Source: Prostheceraeus crozeri
Lineage: Eukaryota; Platyhelminthes; Polycladida; Euryleptidae
Direction: 5' to 3'
DNA length: 64,000 nucleotides
NCBI GenBank assembly: GCA_907163375.1
Contig: CAJQUW010013658.1
Span: forward strand, 1 to 64,000
The notes under the pieces are model-generated. The model was not told the origin of the DNA. It saw only the letters and a list, made by a program, of their open reading frames with translations, and did no database searches. The translations under genes and the position numbers were made by a program. Below, in pieces: positions 1-11,920 of the stretch (position 1 is its first letter; each line of letters starts with the position of its first letter).

Positions 1-930
1 CGGTTGTGGTTATCAAACATTCAACTGAGAGCAGTGGTACCATCACACAGCGTCCAGTCTCACACGGTTGTGTTATCAAACTTCAACTGAGAGCAGTGGC
101 ACCCATCCCCCACAGCCGTCCAGTTCTCACACGGTTTGGTTATCAACTTTCACTGAGAGCAGTGGTACTCCCCAACAGGCGCACAGTCTCCCACGGTTGT
201 GGTTAACAACATTCACAGAGAGCGTGGTACCTCCACAGCAGGCGTCCAGTCTCACACGGTTGTGGTTATCAAACATTCAACTGAGAGCAGTGTACCATTC
301 CGCAGGCAGGCGGGTCAGTCTCACACGAGTTGTGGTTATTCAAAACTTTCAACTGAGAGCAGTGGTACCACTACCCCAGCAGGCGGCCATCTCGACACGG
401 TTTATGTTAGCAAGCCTTCAACAGAGAGCAGTGTACCATCCCCGCAGGCGGTCCAGTCTCACGCGGGCTGTGGTCCAGCAAGCCTTACAACCAGAGGAGC
501 ATGGTACCTCTCCACACAGGCGCCCAGTCTCACACGGCGTGGTAAGCAAGCCTTCACTGAGAGCATGTAACCCCTCCCCAGCAGACGGCCAGCTCCACAC
601 GGTTTGTGGTTATCAAACATTCAACTGAGAGCAGTGGTACCCTCCCAGCAAGCGGTCAGTCTCCAAGGGTTTGGTTAATCAACTTCAACAGAGAGCCTAT
701 GGTACCCGTTCCCCAGCAGGCGGTCCGTCTCACACGATCTGGTTAGCAAGCCTTCAAGTAAGAGCAGTGTACCTCTCCACAGGCGTCAGTCTCACAACGG
801 TTGTGTTACAAACCTTTCAAGAGAGAGTGCGAGTGGACCATCTCAGCAGCGGTCAGTCCTCACCACGGTTGTGGTTAGCAAGCTTCAAAGTGAGAGCAGT
901 GTACCCACATCCCCAGCAGGCGGCCACAAT
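1..930. repeat. 66-bp satellite array A (degenerate, runs off the left edge)
   Basis: About 14 tandem copies of a unit containing GAGAGCAGTGGTACC, a GCAGGCGG(T/C)CAGTCTCACACGG block and GGTTGTGGTTATCAAACATTC. The same unit forms array B (28898-29549) and array C (41002-42033). This array is far more ragged than the others, with many one- or two-base gains and losses that break the 66-bp register. The last unit stops at GGCGGCCACAATATTC, exactly as in array B, so the array end lies inside the duplicated segment. Short open frames here are by-products of the repeat. Confidence 0.9.
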
Positions 931-3161
931 ATTCTCAAAGTACACACAATTGCATGAAAGTTCGAAAATAAACTATGGAGTTTTCCTAGTCAATTTGCAT
1001 GGTTCACAAAAATCGACATCAGCGTGCTGAGGTCAATCATGCGAAATTCCTACCTGCCAAACATGTCATGGAGACTGCATGCATTTTTACCACAAATAAC
1101 GTAAATGCTTCAATTTTGTTGTTTCTTAAAAGTCCTCACAATCTTTGACGAAGAATGAAAATGTTCATCTTTCCATTATCAACACAGTCGAAATGGACAC
1201 AAACATTTATCTTAGGTGGTCATTAATGTAACCAAACCACTTCACCTACTAACCTGAATTGGTTCTTGTTTTCCACATAGAAGAAGTTATTAATTTTCAG
1301 CTGTTGAAAATACTATTCCATGGAATCGCCTACAAACATGAACTTGATAGAGGCTAAGACAAATATTTAGCCTCTCAGCAAGCGAATCCGAGCCTGCATA
1401 TGTCATTGTTAAATCAACACTTCATCGGAGATGTAAACAATTCGATCCCCTTCCAATGTGAAGCATCTGTCAATTTATCGCCACATTTCTGTGACTCCTT
1501 CAAATTTGATGCAAAGCAAAGTCGACCACTTTTTGTCACAATTTATCAATTCAACTTTTTACCAAGTGTTCTCGAATGCAATCACCTGCCGTAAGTATGC
1601 GTCTGCCAGGTGATAGGACGGCCAGCCTTCATGTGAACAGTGTCAAAAGTTCTATCTACAGTGATGTAGTGGTGAGGGAACTGGGGAACAATGCTCGCCC
1701 ACTGTCTTTTGTAGGAGAACGCGTCCCCGCACCATATTTTAAACTGAAGATTTAAATCTTATGAAAAAAGATATATTTAATTAAATTTGATACTGATCAT
1801 ATGTCAAATGTATAACTTCAGTGCAGTAAATGCGCAGTCAGTAGTACTCTCTAGATGCACACTTCTCGACAGTCATATGATCTCCCTGGCAAACTGCACT
1901 TCATAGATCGAGATTCCCTTCCTGACGTCGTTGTCCGAGTTATTCTATTGCAACCGGGAAAAAGACAATGGCTTCGGTCAGTCTGAGGTCACAGCACATG
2001 CATTTACCGCCACCACCACACGATCAAAATGCAGAAGCATCAATGTTCATCAATTTTCAGGGACTTCTGTCCCTTTGAAAGATATGTGACGACAAGTCTG
2101 CGATCCCATAGATCTGCTATTGATAAAAACACGTGCGGCCATGTCTATCAAAAACAATACTTTCTCCCGGTTTGTGGAATTTTGCCTCAGATCTGCAGAG
2201 AACAGTTAACTGTGTAATTACTAATCAGTTGATTCAGAGTTCAACATTAAAAAACAACAATTTAGTTCAACATTTAAATGTCTTCATTGACTGATGTTGC
2301 CGTCGTATAAAGATAGGAGTGTAATAATCACAATCACAGGAAGGACCACAAATAATCCCGTGGCAAATAAGGTTGCTAGACCTGTGTTACCAGTCCGGTT
2401 TCTACGTCAGCCGAATGCATGAAGTGGAAAATTGACTTATTTGTGTTTTGAGTTTCGGCATCGCTTCCCCAGTAATCATTTTCATCCTTACTCCACTCTC
2501 CGATTATTGACAAGGCCTTCAAGTGAGATGCACACGAGGCTATGTGTAGAGTTCATGACAGCTCTCCATCTGCAGACAATGGCAACGTCTTCATGAACAG
2601 GAGATGGAGGGGTCGAGACCGGGAGATCACAATACTCGTTTGTTCATCTACGGACCATTTCCATGCATTCATTTCCTTTCTGAGGGCGAATGTCTCTTTA
2701 TCGAGACCTCTGCCAGTTTCTCTGAAAGGAATCTGTCTGTAAGGATTCAAGTCTAGGTGATGTTGAGAAGCGACGGGCTGATGGGGCACTCACTGTGCTT
2801 TGTGATTTGCTACATCCTCAAAATGTGCCTCACCATCGGGCTCCTAGACACCTGAGGTACTCTGGTCATCTCCATGTTTTTCTCTCGAGAAATCATCGCA
2901 GAACCACATCCTTCGTTCCTTTCTGCACTGTCATGCACAGTTCATCTCTATAAAGTGATATTACTTGATGCACTTCCATCACGTCATTTCATTATTTGCA
3001 TATTTTCTGGTTTTATTGGTCTACTTCATTTTTTGCTGCTATTTGTCTTTCACGAGTATTATATGGCCTGAATATCTTCATCGATGTGTATCGTTCATGT
3101 AACTTATGTCAACACGAAGTTGCAACATTGTGACTTTTATTATTGGAATAAAACACTTTAC

Positions 3162-3579
3162 GGTATTTCTATTCCCCCCCCCCACATTTCTGTTGTTGAC
3201 ACCCGAGTGTTGCATCGTCAACGATCTTCTCTTGCTCCTACGGGCAGTCTCACATATGTCACATAGCGTTGAGTGTGTAAAACTCCTCTTATCTGACTTG
3301 TAGAACATTTACAGCCTCAGAATTAGACAACTGTTCGTCATTTGTCTGTAGACAACAATCCCACGAAGTTTATGATCACAGCTTCACCTTTGTATTCTAA
3401 CTGAGTATTCAAGGGACCAATGCTTCATCCCAAGGTTCAAGCAAAACTTCTGAGTGCAGTTGTTGTGATGTCAATCAGTGACAGATCAAGTCTATTCTAA
3501 ATCGAATGTGATTAAGTTTGATGAAATTTGATGATTTTGGAAAACTTGATAAATGTGGGGGGGGGAGAATAGAAGTACC
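3162..3579. mobile_element. Non-autonomous hAT-like MITE with C/G-tract TIRs, copy 1
   Basis: TIRs begin GGTA(T/C)TTCTATTC and run into a C tract (about ten bases); the right end is the mirror image (G tract, then AATAGAAGTACC). It is flanked by 8-bp direct repeats with one mismatch (CACTTTAC at 3154-3161, CAATTTAC at 3580-3587), which fits a hAT-type target-site duplication. No transposase frame. Paralogous copy at 33740-34154 (same site, carried by the duplication) and an independent inverted copy at 11500-11920. The superfamily is inferred only from the duplication length. Confidence 0.72.
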
Positions 3580-4457
3580 CAATTTACTGCTACTGCTACT
3601 AGATAGAGAGAATTTCAACGAGCAATCACTATAATATCCGAAGGAGATAATGAATTTGACAATTCCAAAACACCAAAGTCCTTCTATCTGATGCTGCTGT
3701 ATGGAAATACACGTGAATAGAAAGGCGCGTGCTCAGTAACGTAGACGAATAGCTGAACCCGAAATCCCAATCTTCCGAATCCGATGACTACTTGAACTTT
3801 TCTCGGCACTCACTGAGTGGCTAAGAAGCATCCAAATGACTAAGTCACAGGTAATGACTGTGCAATGAAGCAGTTACGTGAAAGGAATTGCTTGCAACAT
3901 CAATAAATCTTGTTCTTAGTGTGCGTACAACCATGGATTCCTTAATAGTAGTGGCCGGGATGGAACTGTGAAATTTCTCGCATCGCGGCTATACGCAAGA
4001 AGGGTCACTTTTGGAGAAGCAGATTTTTCCCCTCAAACCTGTGCGTTATCGCGAAACAGAGAGAACCTCTGACCAAGTGATCGAACATTGAAACCTACAG
4101 CCTGTTGGTCAGTGGCCAAATCAAAGGGAGGAAACAAGCAAAATAAATAAACAATGTTCCCGTTCTACAACACATTACGGTTGAAAGCTTTAACTTCATT
4201 AGGAAAAGTCGATAAGATGTATACGTTTACATGCCTTCCTTTCCTTAGTCACATTTTTAATACTTCGCGTATGTGAAGTTTGACGACATCTAACGTGTGC
4301 TCAGCTCCGAATTGCAATATTTTTTATAAAAGTGTTCTGCGACATTAGTCTCCTGGAGTATCTCTTCAACTTCATTAACTTTGAAAGAGCGAGGTTTTGA
4401 TGAATTGTACCGAAGGTACGTCATCAAGATGACGGATTCACGCGGGAGAAAGCAAAG

Positions 4458-5320
4458 AATACTTTTTTGTGCTTCAAACGTTTTAGAAACGACGACTTCA
4501 TTATTGAACGCGAGTATTCTAACAATTCAAGAACAACAGCGACAAGTAATATTCGAACAAGGCGAAATGAGTTCGCTGGTTATAAATACTTAGGCTACAT
4601 AAACTTATTTATTGTGAAGCTTGTCACAAGTTACCTACCGCTTAAAATGTTTTTTTAAAAATTTTCTAGGCATGATTAAATATATTTTTGGCACATAGGG
4701 CCTACCAACAAAAGTAAAATGCAATGAATATGAGGATGTGTCTGTGTCTGTGGCATCTTCCGAAGCTCGAAGTGGTGCATTAAAGCTAGAGCTATTGGAG
4801 GCCTTGCGATCGTGTCATGTTGCGAACACAATAAAACTTTCTTCTGAACTTCCCTTATTTGTTCTAATTCCGGCTTTTGTATGTTTGAAGGTATTTGTTG
4901 TGATAAATAGCTCTTACTGTCGATCGCATTATCATGGAAACCTTAATGATGACTTTATGTCACAGTTCAAAGTAATACTAATAATAGCGTGTCATTTTGT
5001 ATTGTTTTTCTATATGATATTAGCTTGCTTTCATACTCTAAATATAAAGAATAAACCGCTTCTCTGAAAAATTGTTATAGCAGTGATGCAAATGTAATCA
5101 CTTGAATGTATGAATACGGATTTTAGGAACTACTGCTAATGGTAGGAAACAGAAGAAGAATAGAAAATGGGTTTTTGTTGAATTATTTGAAGTCTAATTT
5201 ATTTTTTAAAGCATCTTCATTTATATTGGTGGCATTTCCGTAGGATTATTTTAGCTTGTGTATTGTCATCATACTAAGGTGGTGGATAGCTCAGTTGGCT
5301 AAACCGGCCGCGCTGACCCT
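4458..5320. other. Segment present in copy A only, ending in a tRNA-like stretch
   Basis: Copy B joins directly from the equivalent of 4457 to about 5321. The segment is AT-rich with one 109-residue hydrophobic frame (4738-5067) that resembles no family I know. Its right part has a tRNA-type A box (TAGCTCAGTTGG, 5286-5297) that continues into sequence kept in both copies (CTATCCCTAGCTTCTAGC). Because copy B is cut within this SINE-like unit and no target-site duplication is visible, a deletion in copy B is more likely than an insertion in copy A. Confidence 0.6.
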
Positions 5321-5984
5321 ATCCCTAGCTTCTAGCATGGCTTCGTGCCTTGGGTTTGTGCAGGGATGAGTAAAAAATGCGCGAGACCAAAGTTGAGATG
5401 AGCTGAGCAATTAATTGCAGAAAGTCCCTTTTAGATATTATCAAGATAATTTTGCTTATACTGGAAGATGCTGTAACTTAGCTACAGCAAGTAATGAAGT
5501 TTAGATCTCAATTATAGACAAAATCATGTACCGCAACTTTGAAGCTATACAGCTTAGTTTAGGTATATAGGCTGTAGCAGGCTTGTGCCTGCTTAAATAG
5601 ATCTATTTTTTGTATAAACTATACAGACTCATCATCCTTCCATAGAAAGTCTAACACATTGGTTACTTTTATAAGTAGCAGTCATATCTACGAGCTTATA
5701 TTTTTGTGCGAATTTAGATCAGCTCTTTTGTTACGTTCTTAAACCTTGCAAGATAATGCTTCTCGTTTTCTAAGTTTCCTCCATCTTTACTTTTCTCTCT
5801 TCATCTACTTATTGCTTATCTAATCATTTTGCTATTTATGCTTAGACTACAACTGCCTGTGAATACGCCCAAACTTTCATGAAAAAGTTATTGACTGGAG
5901 CGCTTATAACATGCAATTTTTCAGAATCAAATTCAGACGGCCTATGCCTATACAGACAGTTTTACATGCATTTTATGTAACAGA

Positions 5985-6125
5985 GTTAACTGAGTTTTTC
6001 GCGAATTGTTTTTACTGAGTGTATAACCGAGTTTTTCTACTCAGTATACCCGAGTTAACTTAAACTTGGTAAATTTTCCCGGTAACCTCGTTAACTTAGC
6101 TTTAACTGAGTTTCTTGAAAACTTC
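5985..6125. repeat. Cluster of GTTAACTGAGTT-like words
   Basis: Six or more degenerate copies of (G)TTAACTGAGTTT and TATAACCGAGTTTTT follow one another, partly inverted. The same cluster is at about 35679-35815 in copy B. It lies about 0.5 kb inside the right TIR, where many DNA transposons carry subterminal transposase-binding repeats. That role is inferred. Confidence 0.55.
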
Positions 6126-6740
6126 AGTTGACAACACTGATAACCGTTAGCTTTGTATAACATATCAATTGTCAATTCCGTTGTGTTGGATTCCACTTTT
6201 TTCAATTCACTAAGCGATTTCTTTTATGATTCTGATAGTTTCATTTTTATCGATAGCCAAGGATAAAAGAATGGTATTACTATTATAATTTTGAAATTGA
6301 TCCTGCAAAATTTAAACACGTTTATCCTCTTGAGATGAAGGTCCCACTAAATGCTTATAAACATCAGCTATAAAATTTTTAGTTATTATATTCGTGGTAT
6401 TGATAATATAAAGGCAGTGATGCGAACAATTGGCTTGCTCCTCTCAAGGCAGAACATGCACATTGATTACTAAAAAACAAAGGCGATTAGGTACTTATGC
6501 ATGTCAAATATTAACTGCGTGCTACCATCCACACCTTTAGCGAGCGAGCGGTAGTGACCCTTCTTCCGTATTTCCCTAATTTCAAGTTTCCCATCCCGGC
6601 CACTACTATAAAGGAATCCATGTTCAGACCCACCTGGAATTCGACAACTCCTACTTGGTATAGAAATATTTTAATGTGAAATTTAAAACGTCACGGACAA
6701 TGATCAACTCAAGCCAGAAGTGAATGAAAATGGATGATAG

Positions 6741-6928
6741 TTCAACGTCACTACTCTCCTTAATGGGGACTTGGACGGTGATGACATCGCCAGACTTTAA
6801 TCTGGAACGTTGTGGTACTGTTAGTCCGGATGCCCTTCCTGACGACTTCCAATGACACTTGCGGGGCTCGACCTCTGGACCGGAAGATCGCTAAGCCACG
6901 CACTTAGCCACTGTGCCACGGAGACCAC
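6741..6928 (-). mobile_element. tRNA-derived SINE, family I
   Basis: Read on the minus strand it starts GGTCTCCGTGGCACAGTGG (A-box-like), then TGGCCTAGCGATCTTCC, GGTCCAGAGGTCGAGC (B-box-like), TGTCATTGGAAGTCGTCAGG, GGCGATGTCATCACCGTCC, and ends near AGTGACGTTGAAC. Further copies lie at 15653, 43304, 53441, 55866 and 56932. The promoter boxes are degenerate relative to a real tRNA, so this is a SINE rather than a tRNA gene. Confidence 0.82.
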
Positions 6929-9900
6929 TAAGTGTGGCTCTGTTTTTAAGCAAAGGAACAATTCGATGCTACTCAAAGAGTTATCGACTGAAAAGTGCAG
7001 CGCCTAGGAGTTGAAGCACAAATACCCTAATGAGCCCTAATGCCGGTCGACGAAAATTTGTCGATACTAAAAAAACCTCAACACAAACCGGAAAATTTAA
7101 ATAATTAATAGAATAAAAAGGAAACTACTCCTTTCCACGGTAGCAATCTGCATTCATGTTTTTCATTGTGTAATAATGTCACTTGATTGTATCCTTAAAT
7201 CTGTGAAGTGGGAATAGCCTATAACACCTTGTTAGAATACATTGATTGATTAAAACGGCATTTCAAAAACATAAATATAACTTGAAGTCAATCAAATATG
7301 GATTGAAACCGAAACGCCAAATAAGTACGATGCATATAATTAAAAAATTAGTACTTTTATTAAATTTGTAGTTTCATGAAACAAGAGATATATGCCGTTG
7401 GTAATGGACATGTGTTTGAGGACATTTATCCAGCATTCCATAATAAGAACATGCATGCAGAAAATTTGTATACACAAAGAAAGTCAACAAAATAAGCAGA
7501 TTTTTAAATTTCTTAGCATTATAAATTCGTAACACGAAAATAATGCCCGAATATTTTACAATCAACCCGAACCCAAAATAAATTCGCAAACCCGTCTCGA
7601 ATTCGTGCCGGATTAGGTCAGATTTGCACACCCGTAGGTACAGCAAGACCCGAACCCCGATCAGATGCTCAGTATTTCGGCGGTCACATAGCCAACACGG
7701 AAATTCTACCAACTTCTTCGTGCTGTAAGTGGCTGCATTTCTACATTTCATTGAGACTATCTTTTCCGTCGAGCGAATATTCAAATGCTACAGAATTGAG
7801 CCAAATGAAATCAGTTGTACGAATGGAATGTAATTCATTAGTAATCAGTTGAAGAATGCTACAGGAATTGTGATAAGCCAAGGTTCATCCATTTCCATGA
7901 ATTAATTATATCACTGCTCTTGTTTATGTATCGAGCTGAAATGAACAGTAACTCCACTCTGTGAGAGCCTGGCTTCACCCTTCGCCTGTGTCATGCAACA
8001 ATTTCATGACATGGGAATCAAAGCAAAGCTCTGTGGATCATCACCGCGATGAGAACCTTTAAAACTCCCGTAAGACTTAAATTCTCGTCTTTAGAGAACG
8101 ATTTTCTTTGAATGAATATCATTGGAATGATCAAATGACGAACATATCCGTAGCCTAGACAGTCCTTTTAGAAGAAAATAAGGAACAAAAGGGCAAAGGA
8201 CGGAACGGAAACAGGATGTTGAAATAACTTCAAGGTGTAGGAGCAGACTGGATCTGTCAACAGTTTTGCTCCAGTGTGTCTTGAAAAAAATGTTCTTTAT
8301 CAGTAAGCCATTTTCTTTTTCACGTGTTAAATAAGAAGTTTTCTCAAAGAATTGATTAGTCTTCATATCATTAAATCGAAATTATTATATTAATTCTAAA
8401 GAACAATTCAACGCGCGGTTACAGCGGAATATGAAAAATATTCAGAAGTTATTTGAACCGAATAATTATTTCGCCGGTCTAATATGAAACACAAACAATG
8501 AGCAATTAATTAACACAGACAGGTCGTCTCTTCTTCTGTTTGACTAGAAAGGAAACATTGGAGCATGTAACGCTAATGAAATGGCACAATCTGCTGACTT
8601 AATACCATAGCAATCGAACAATGAGCAGCCAGTTCAACCTTTAACACGACGCTTTGCACGAAAATTTCAGTGACTTATCAACCGGATCACGCAACAAAGG
8701 AACATAGACGATGTCAAGGTCTACAGAGAAGTCTGTGAACGTTTTTTCGTACGCCTGCTAACTTATATTAATAACATAGAAATAAACTGTTTATCTGAAG
8801 TTCGCTGGAATGGAAATTGACTCAAGGTCGCGGCACATCCGGGGGAACTAAGTTGGGGCATGAACCACCAATGAAAAGCTTCGATTTACACATGTGACTG
8901 ATTCTAACCCAATCATACAGACGTTGGCAGGTGCATCTAAGTGAAAATGCGTGCGATTTATGTGCCGTTATTGTGCATTGCATGAAGCTTAATTTCCATT
9001 CTAGAGGTTTTATTGTTGTCAATTTCTATGATTAATAATGATCGGAAGGAGTAACATCATCGAGAAAACTTTTGCGCAATGATCTGAATTCTCCGAATCT
9101 GAAGGAATCGTGGCGTTCCAATCGTGCTCCTTCCAGTGGATTGGAGTAAACATTGCTTCCCGCGCGGGCAGAATCTGCTTTACAGGTCAAATAAAACGAT
9201 AGGATATCTACAATGCATGCACGGAGACAAATAAAATACGATTTGACTTTGCATCACAACTTTGAATTCATCATTATGCAAATGATACAGCCGAAGCGTC
9301 CAGACCGGCGAGATATTTATATTCTTTTTCTATACGAAATATCTATTTTTCTTATTCCGTCGTAACCACGTATCGAATTGTTCTTTAAAATAATATAATA
9401 ATTTCGATTCAATAATATGACATTTTCTTTTGCCTGCTGAAGAACAAAAATGAAATCTCCTGGCATGGGTTAGAAACAAAAAGATTTGTTTCAAAATATT
9501 GAGGTTTTACTGTTTCCAGCATCGCAAGTTATTATAATTCAATAGATTATTTCCATAATTCTCAAAACGCTCAATTCTCATTTCATACAATAAAGAGATG
9601 CATCCGGATGACATAACGCTTGGATTTTGTCATCTCCGTGAGGAGACGATCATCGTCGAGTGATCATTGAGATGAATCATTTGACCTCATTTCCGAAACA
9701 ATCTCCTCCGACAGTCACGAACAAGATAATTTGCTTATCATCGACAATTTGAGTGCTGAATTTGCTTGTATTTATCAGACTTGACGTGAATTTCCTTTTC
9801 TTAGACGTCAATTTCTTATCGGCGAGAATCTTCGAAATATCCGGATTTCAACTTGCGTCAGTTGTGCCTCAGACAACAATGAAAACAAATGTCTTTGAAA

Positions 9901-10374
9901 GATCGCTACAGATCACTGTCTTCTAGCGACTAAATAAAGATTTTCAATCGCAGCTGTGAACATGAACTCAAAAACAGACGATTATTCTTAGGAGACAACC
10001 CTGAAATATTGTCTTGTCTACATTACTTCTGGACACGCCTACACACTTCTTTCACTATATTTCAATGAGAAGATTAGCCACAGGCATGATTATATCAATA
10101 TTCAACCTGTTAAATAAATAATTTAACCCGTAAAACCAAATGGCGGTTTTTTCAACCTCATGCGCTTTGGTGGCGGTCTATTTCTTTCGTATTCTGCCTT
10201 TTAAAACCATCATTTCACAAAATGCCTCATTGAATATCGGTTAGAAATCACTAACTTGTAGGCTATTCAATTAATCATGAGTAACGGTAGGCCTAGGCAA
10301 CCTTTAGCTTCCAAAGTTCTGAAACGTAGCGGAATAGGATGAAAATGAAAGATTTCTAATCGTCCACTCTGTTA
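6929..10374. other. AT-rich spacer without recognisable genes
   Basis: Only short frames. The longest (7374-7784 minus, 136 residues) is hydrophobic and partly built on a low-complexity stretch with AACCCGAACC-type words (about 7545-7665), probably an old repeat fragment. Poly-A/T runs are scattered. I see no splice-bounded coding segment, RNA gene or clear TIR pair. Confidence 0.6.
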
Positions 10375-11181
10375 TCAGTTGCATGAGTCAGGGTAAGTCT
10401 GAAGTCAGATGGGCGGTTTTCATGTGAAAACGTTTCACGGTACTTATGGGGTATCTCCCCCACGTTTTCAAACTTGTTTAAAATCCGTAGAAATTAATCA
10501 ATCGTCACAAAACTTCAAGTGCACGTGAGTGAGGATATTTTCTACCCACACACCAAAATTTGTGCAAATCGGACAAGTGCCTCTGAATAAGGGACGATAA
10601 CTTGAAGTGCAGCAATGTCTGCAGTTTGATCTGACTTCTTCTGACCTCATCGCCTGAGCAGAATGAAGTTGAAGTCAACAAAGACATTTCACGACAACTC
10701 CTGAAGTGATGATGACCAGGCCACATCCCTTACACTAACATTTTTAACTTAGAAAAGTTGTGACAAGGCAGTGGTCGTGGGAAGATTTCAAATAGCAGCA
10801 GATGAGACGAAGAGGGAGAGAGAACAGTGCACACACGAGTAACAATGCGTCGAACAGACGAAGTCAGATCAAGCTGTTGACATCGCTGCAGTTCACGTGA
10901 TCGTCTCTAATGCAAGAAGTACTAGTCCGATTTGCATGAATTTTTGTAGGTGAGTAGAAAATATGCCTAAGTACGTCTACATGAAATTTGGTGACGGTTG
11001 ATTCATTTTTGCAGATTTTAGACACATTTGAAAACCTGGGGGAAATTACCCATAAGTACCTGTTTCACTATGTCTCACGCAATGCATTTCACATGCCACC
11101 GGCGTGCATGATCACAGTGACAGAATGAAATGTTTTCATGCTAAAACTACCCATCTGGTTAACCCTGGCTCCTACAACTGA
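10375..11181. mobile_element. Long-TIR MITE, about 807 bp
   Basis: The outer ends TCAGTTG(C/T)A(T/G)GAG(T/C)CAGGGT are inverted at 10375 and 11181, with TA on each outer side (10373-10374, 11182-11183). Inverted homology continues inward for about 200 bp: ATGGG(C/T)(G/A)GTTTT, GGTACTTATGGG, CCCCCA(C/G)GTTTTCAAA and ATTTTCTAC(C/T)CAC on the left recur inverted on the right. No transposase is encoded. TA flanks suggest a Tc1/mariner-type duplication, but two bases are weak evidence. Confidence 0.7.
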
Positions 11182-11499
11182 TAATTCAATAATGCACAGT
11201 TTATTCAATTTATTCAAAAAATAAACATTTCGACGCTATATAATAAAACCGCACACTACTTGTAGCTTATTCTGTTCGTGTGAGCATGTCCACGTTAGAA
11301 CTGTCTTGTCTGCCTTGACAAAGGACGAACGTCTGACACGTCGTGCAGAGAAGAATACATCGGCATTATAATTTTCCCTCGAAGTGAACTCACTGACATC
11401 ATTATCGCATCATGAATGCAAAGCAGCGGCTGCTTACGACTCTCTTGAATACAAAATTCTAATCATCATTGCAAACATCCGAGTCTGAGATAATGAAAG
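11182..11499. other. Spacer
   Basis: AT-rich sequence between two MITEs. No coding frame, RNA-like fold or TIR was recognised. Confidence 0.5.
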
Positions 11500-11920
11500 T
11501 ATAATTCTATTTCCCATCCCCCCTATATATTCCAATTATGTACTAAATTCATCAAATTTCGTCCAATATATTTTCATTGGATTCAGAATAGACTTGATCT
11601 GTCACTGAGAGATAGTGCAAGACCAATGAGAGGTCTTACTTGAACCCTGGGATGAAAGATTGGTGCATTGGATACTCAGAACTAGAAGAGTACAAGATGC
11701 AGCTAGCTGTGATTATGAACTTCGTGGAATTGTTGTCTACAGTGAACGTCTGAACGCTGTAAATGCTGTAAATTTTCTACAGACCAGAGAATTTTTCCAC
11801 ACTCAACGCTCTTGTGACGATCGTGAGACTGCACTTAGGAGCAAGAAAGTATCATTGACGATACAGCACTCTCGTGTTTGTCAACAACAAAAATAAGGCT
11901 GGGGGTAAAATAGAAGTGCC
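11500..11920 (-). mobile_element. Non-autonomous hAT-like MITE with C/G-tract TIRs, copy 3 (inverted)
   Basis: Its reverse complement aligns along its length with 3162-3579 and 33740-34154, with shared landmarks GTTGTTGACA, TTGCTCCTA, GTTGAGTGTG, AGACAACAAT, TTCATCCCA and CAGATCAAGTCTATTCT. It is clearly diverged, so it is an independent insertion. A perfect 8-bp target-site duplication AATGAAAG flanks it (11492-11499 and 11921-11928), which confirms both element ends. No transposase frame. Confidence 0.8.

Larger units (their letters stand above)
1..6622. other. Segmental duplication, copy A
   Basis: Collinear with copy B at 28898-36317 in the same orientation. The two match from the 66-bp array through to the right TIR of the CATGGATTCC element, then diverge abruptly at 6622/6623. 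Identity is very high at about 1440-3800, while 931-1440, 3830-4350 and 5600-6500 show many single-base gains in this copy. Three large differences exist: copy B has an extra segment at 30828-31204, a LINE at 31385-33030, and lacks the equivalent of 4458-5320. I recognise no gene in the shared part. Two small frames (2029-2217 plus, 2553-2789 minus) stay open in both copies. Confidence 0.88.
3932..6622. mobile_element. TIR DNA transposon, CATGGATTCC family, copy A (non-autonomous)
   Basis: Left end CATGGATTCCTTAATAGTAG, right end its near-perfect inverse, followed on both sides by GGCCGGGATGG and a GAAGAAGGGTCAC-like subterminal block. A cluster of GTTAACTGAGTT-like words sits near the right end. 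The left flank GTACAAC (3925-3931) is present, but the right flank is TTCAGAC, so there is no target-site duplication here, unlike copy B at 34500-36317. No transposase was found. P elements also start CATG and make an 8-bp duplication, but that resemblance is too slight to assign a family. Confidence 0.65.

Noticed and set aside
7374-7784. 136-codon minus frame
   Set aside because: Hydrophobic AT-driven composition, partly on AACCCGAACC low-complexity sequence; no family resemblance.
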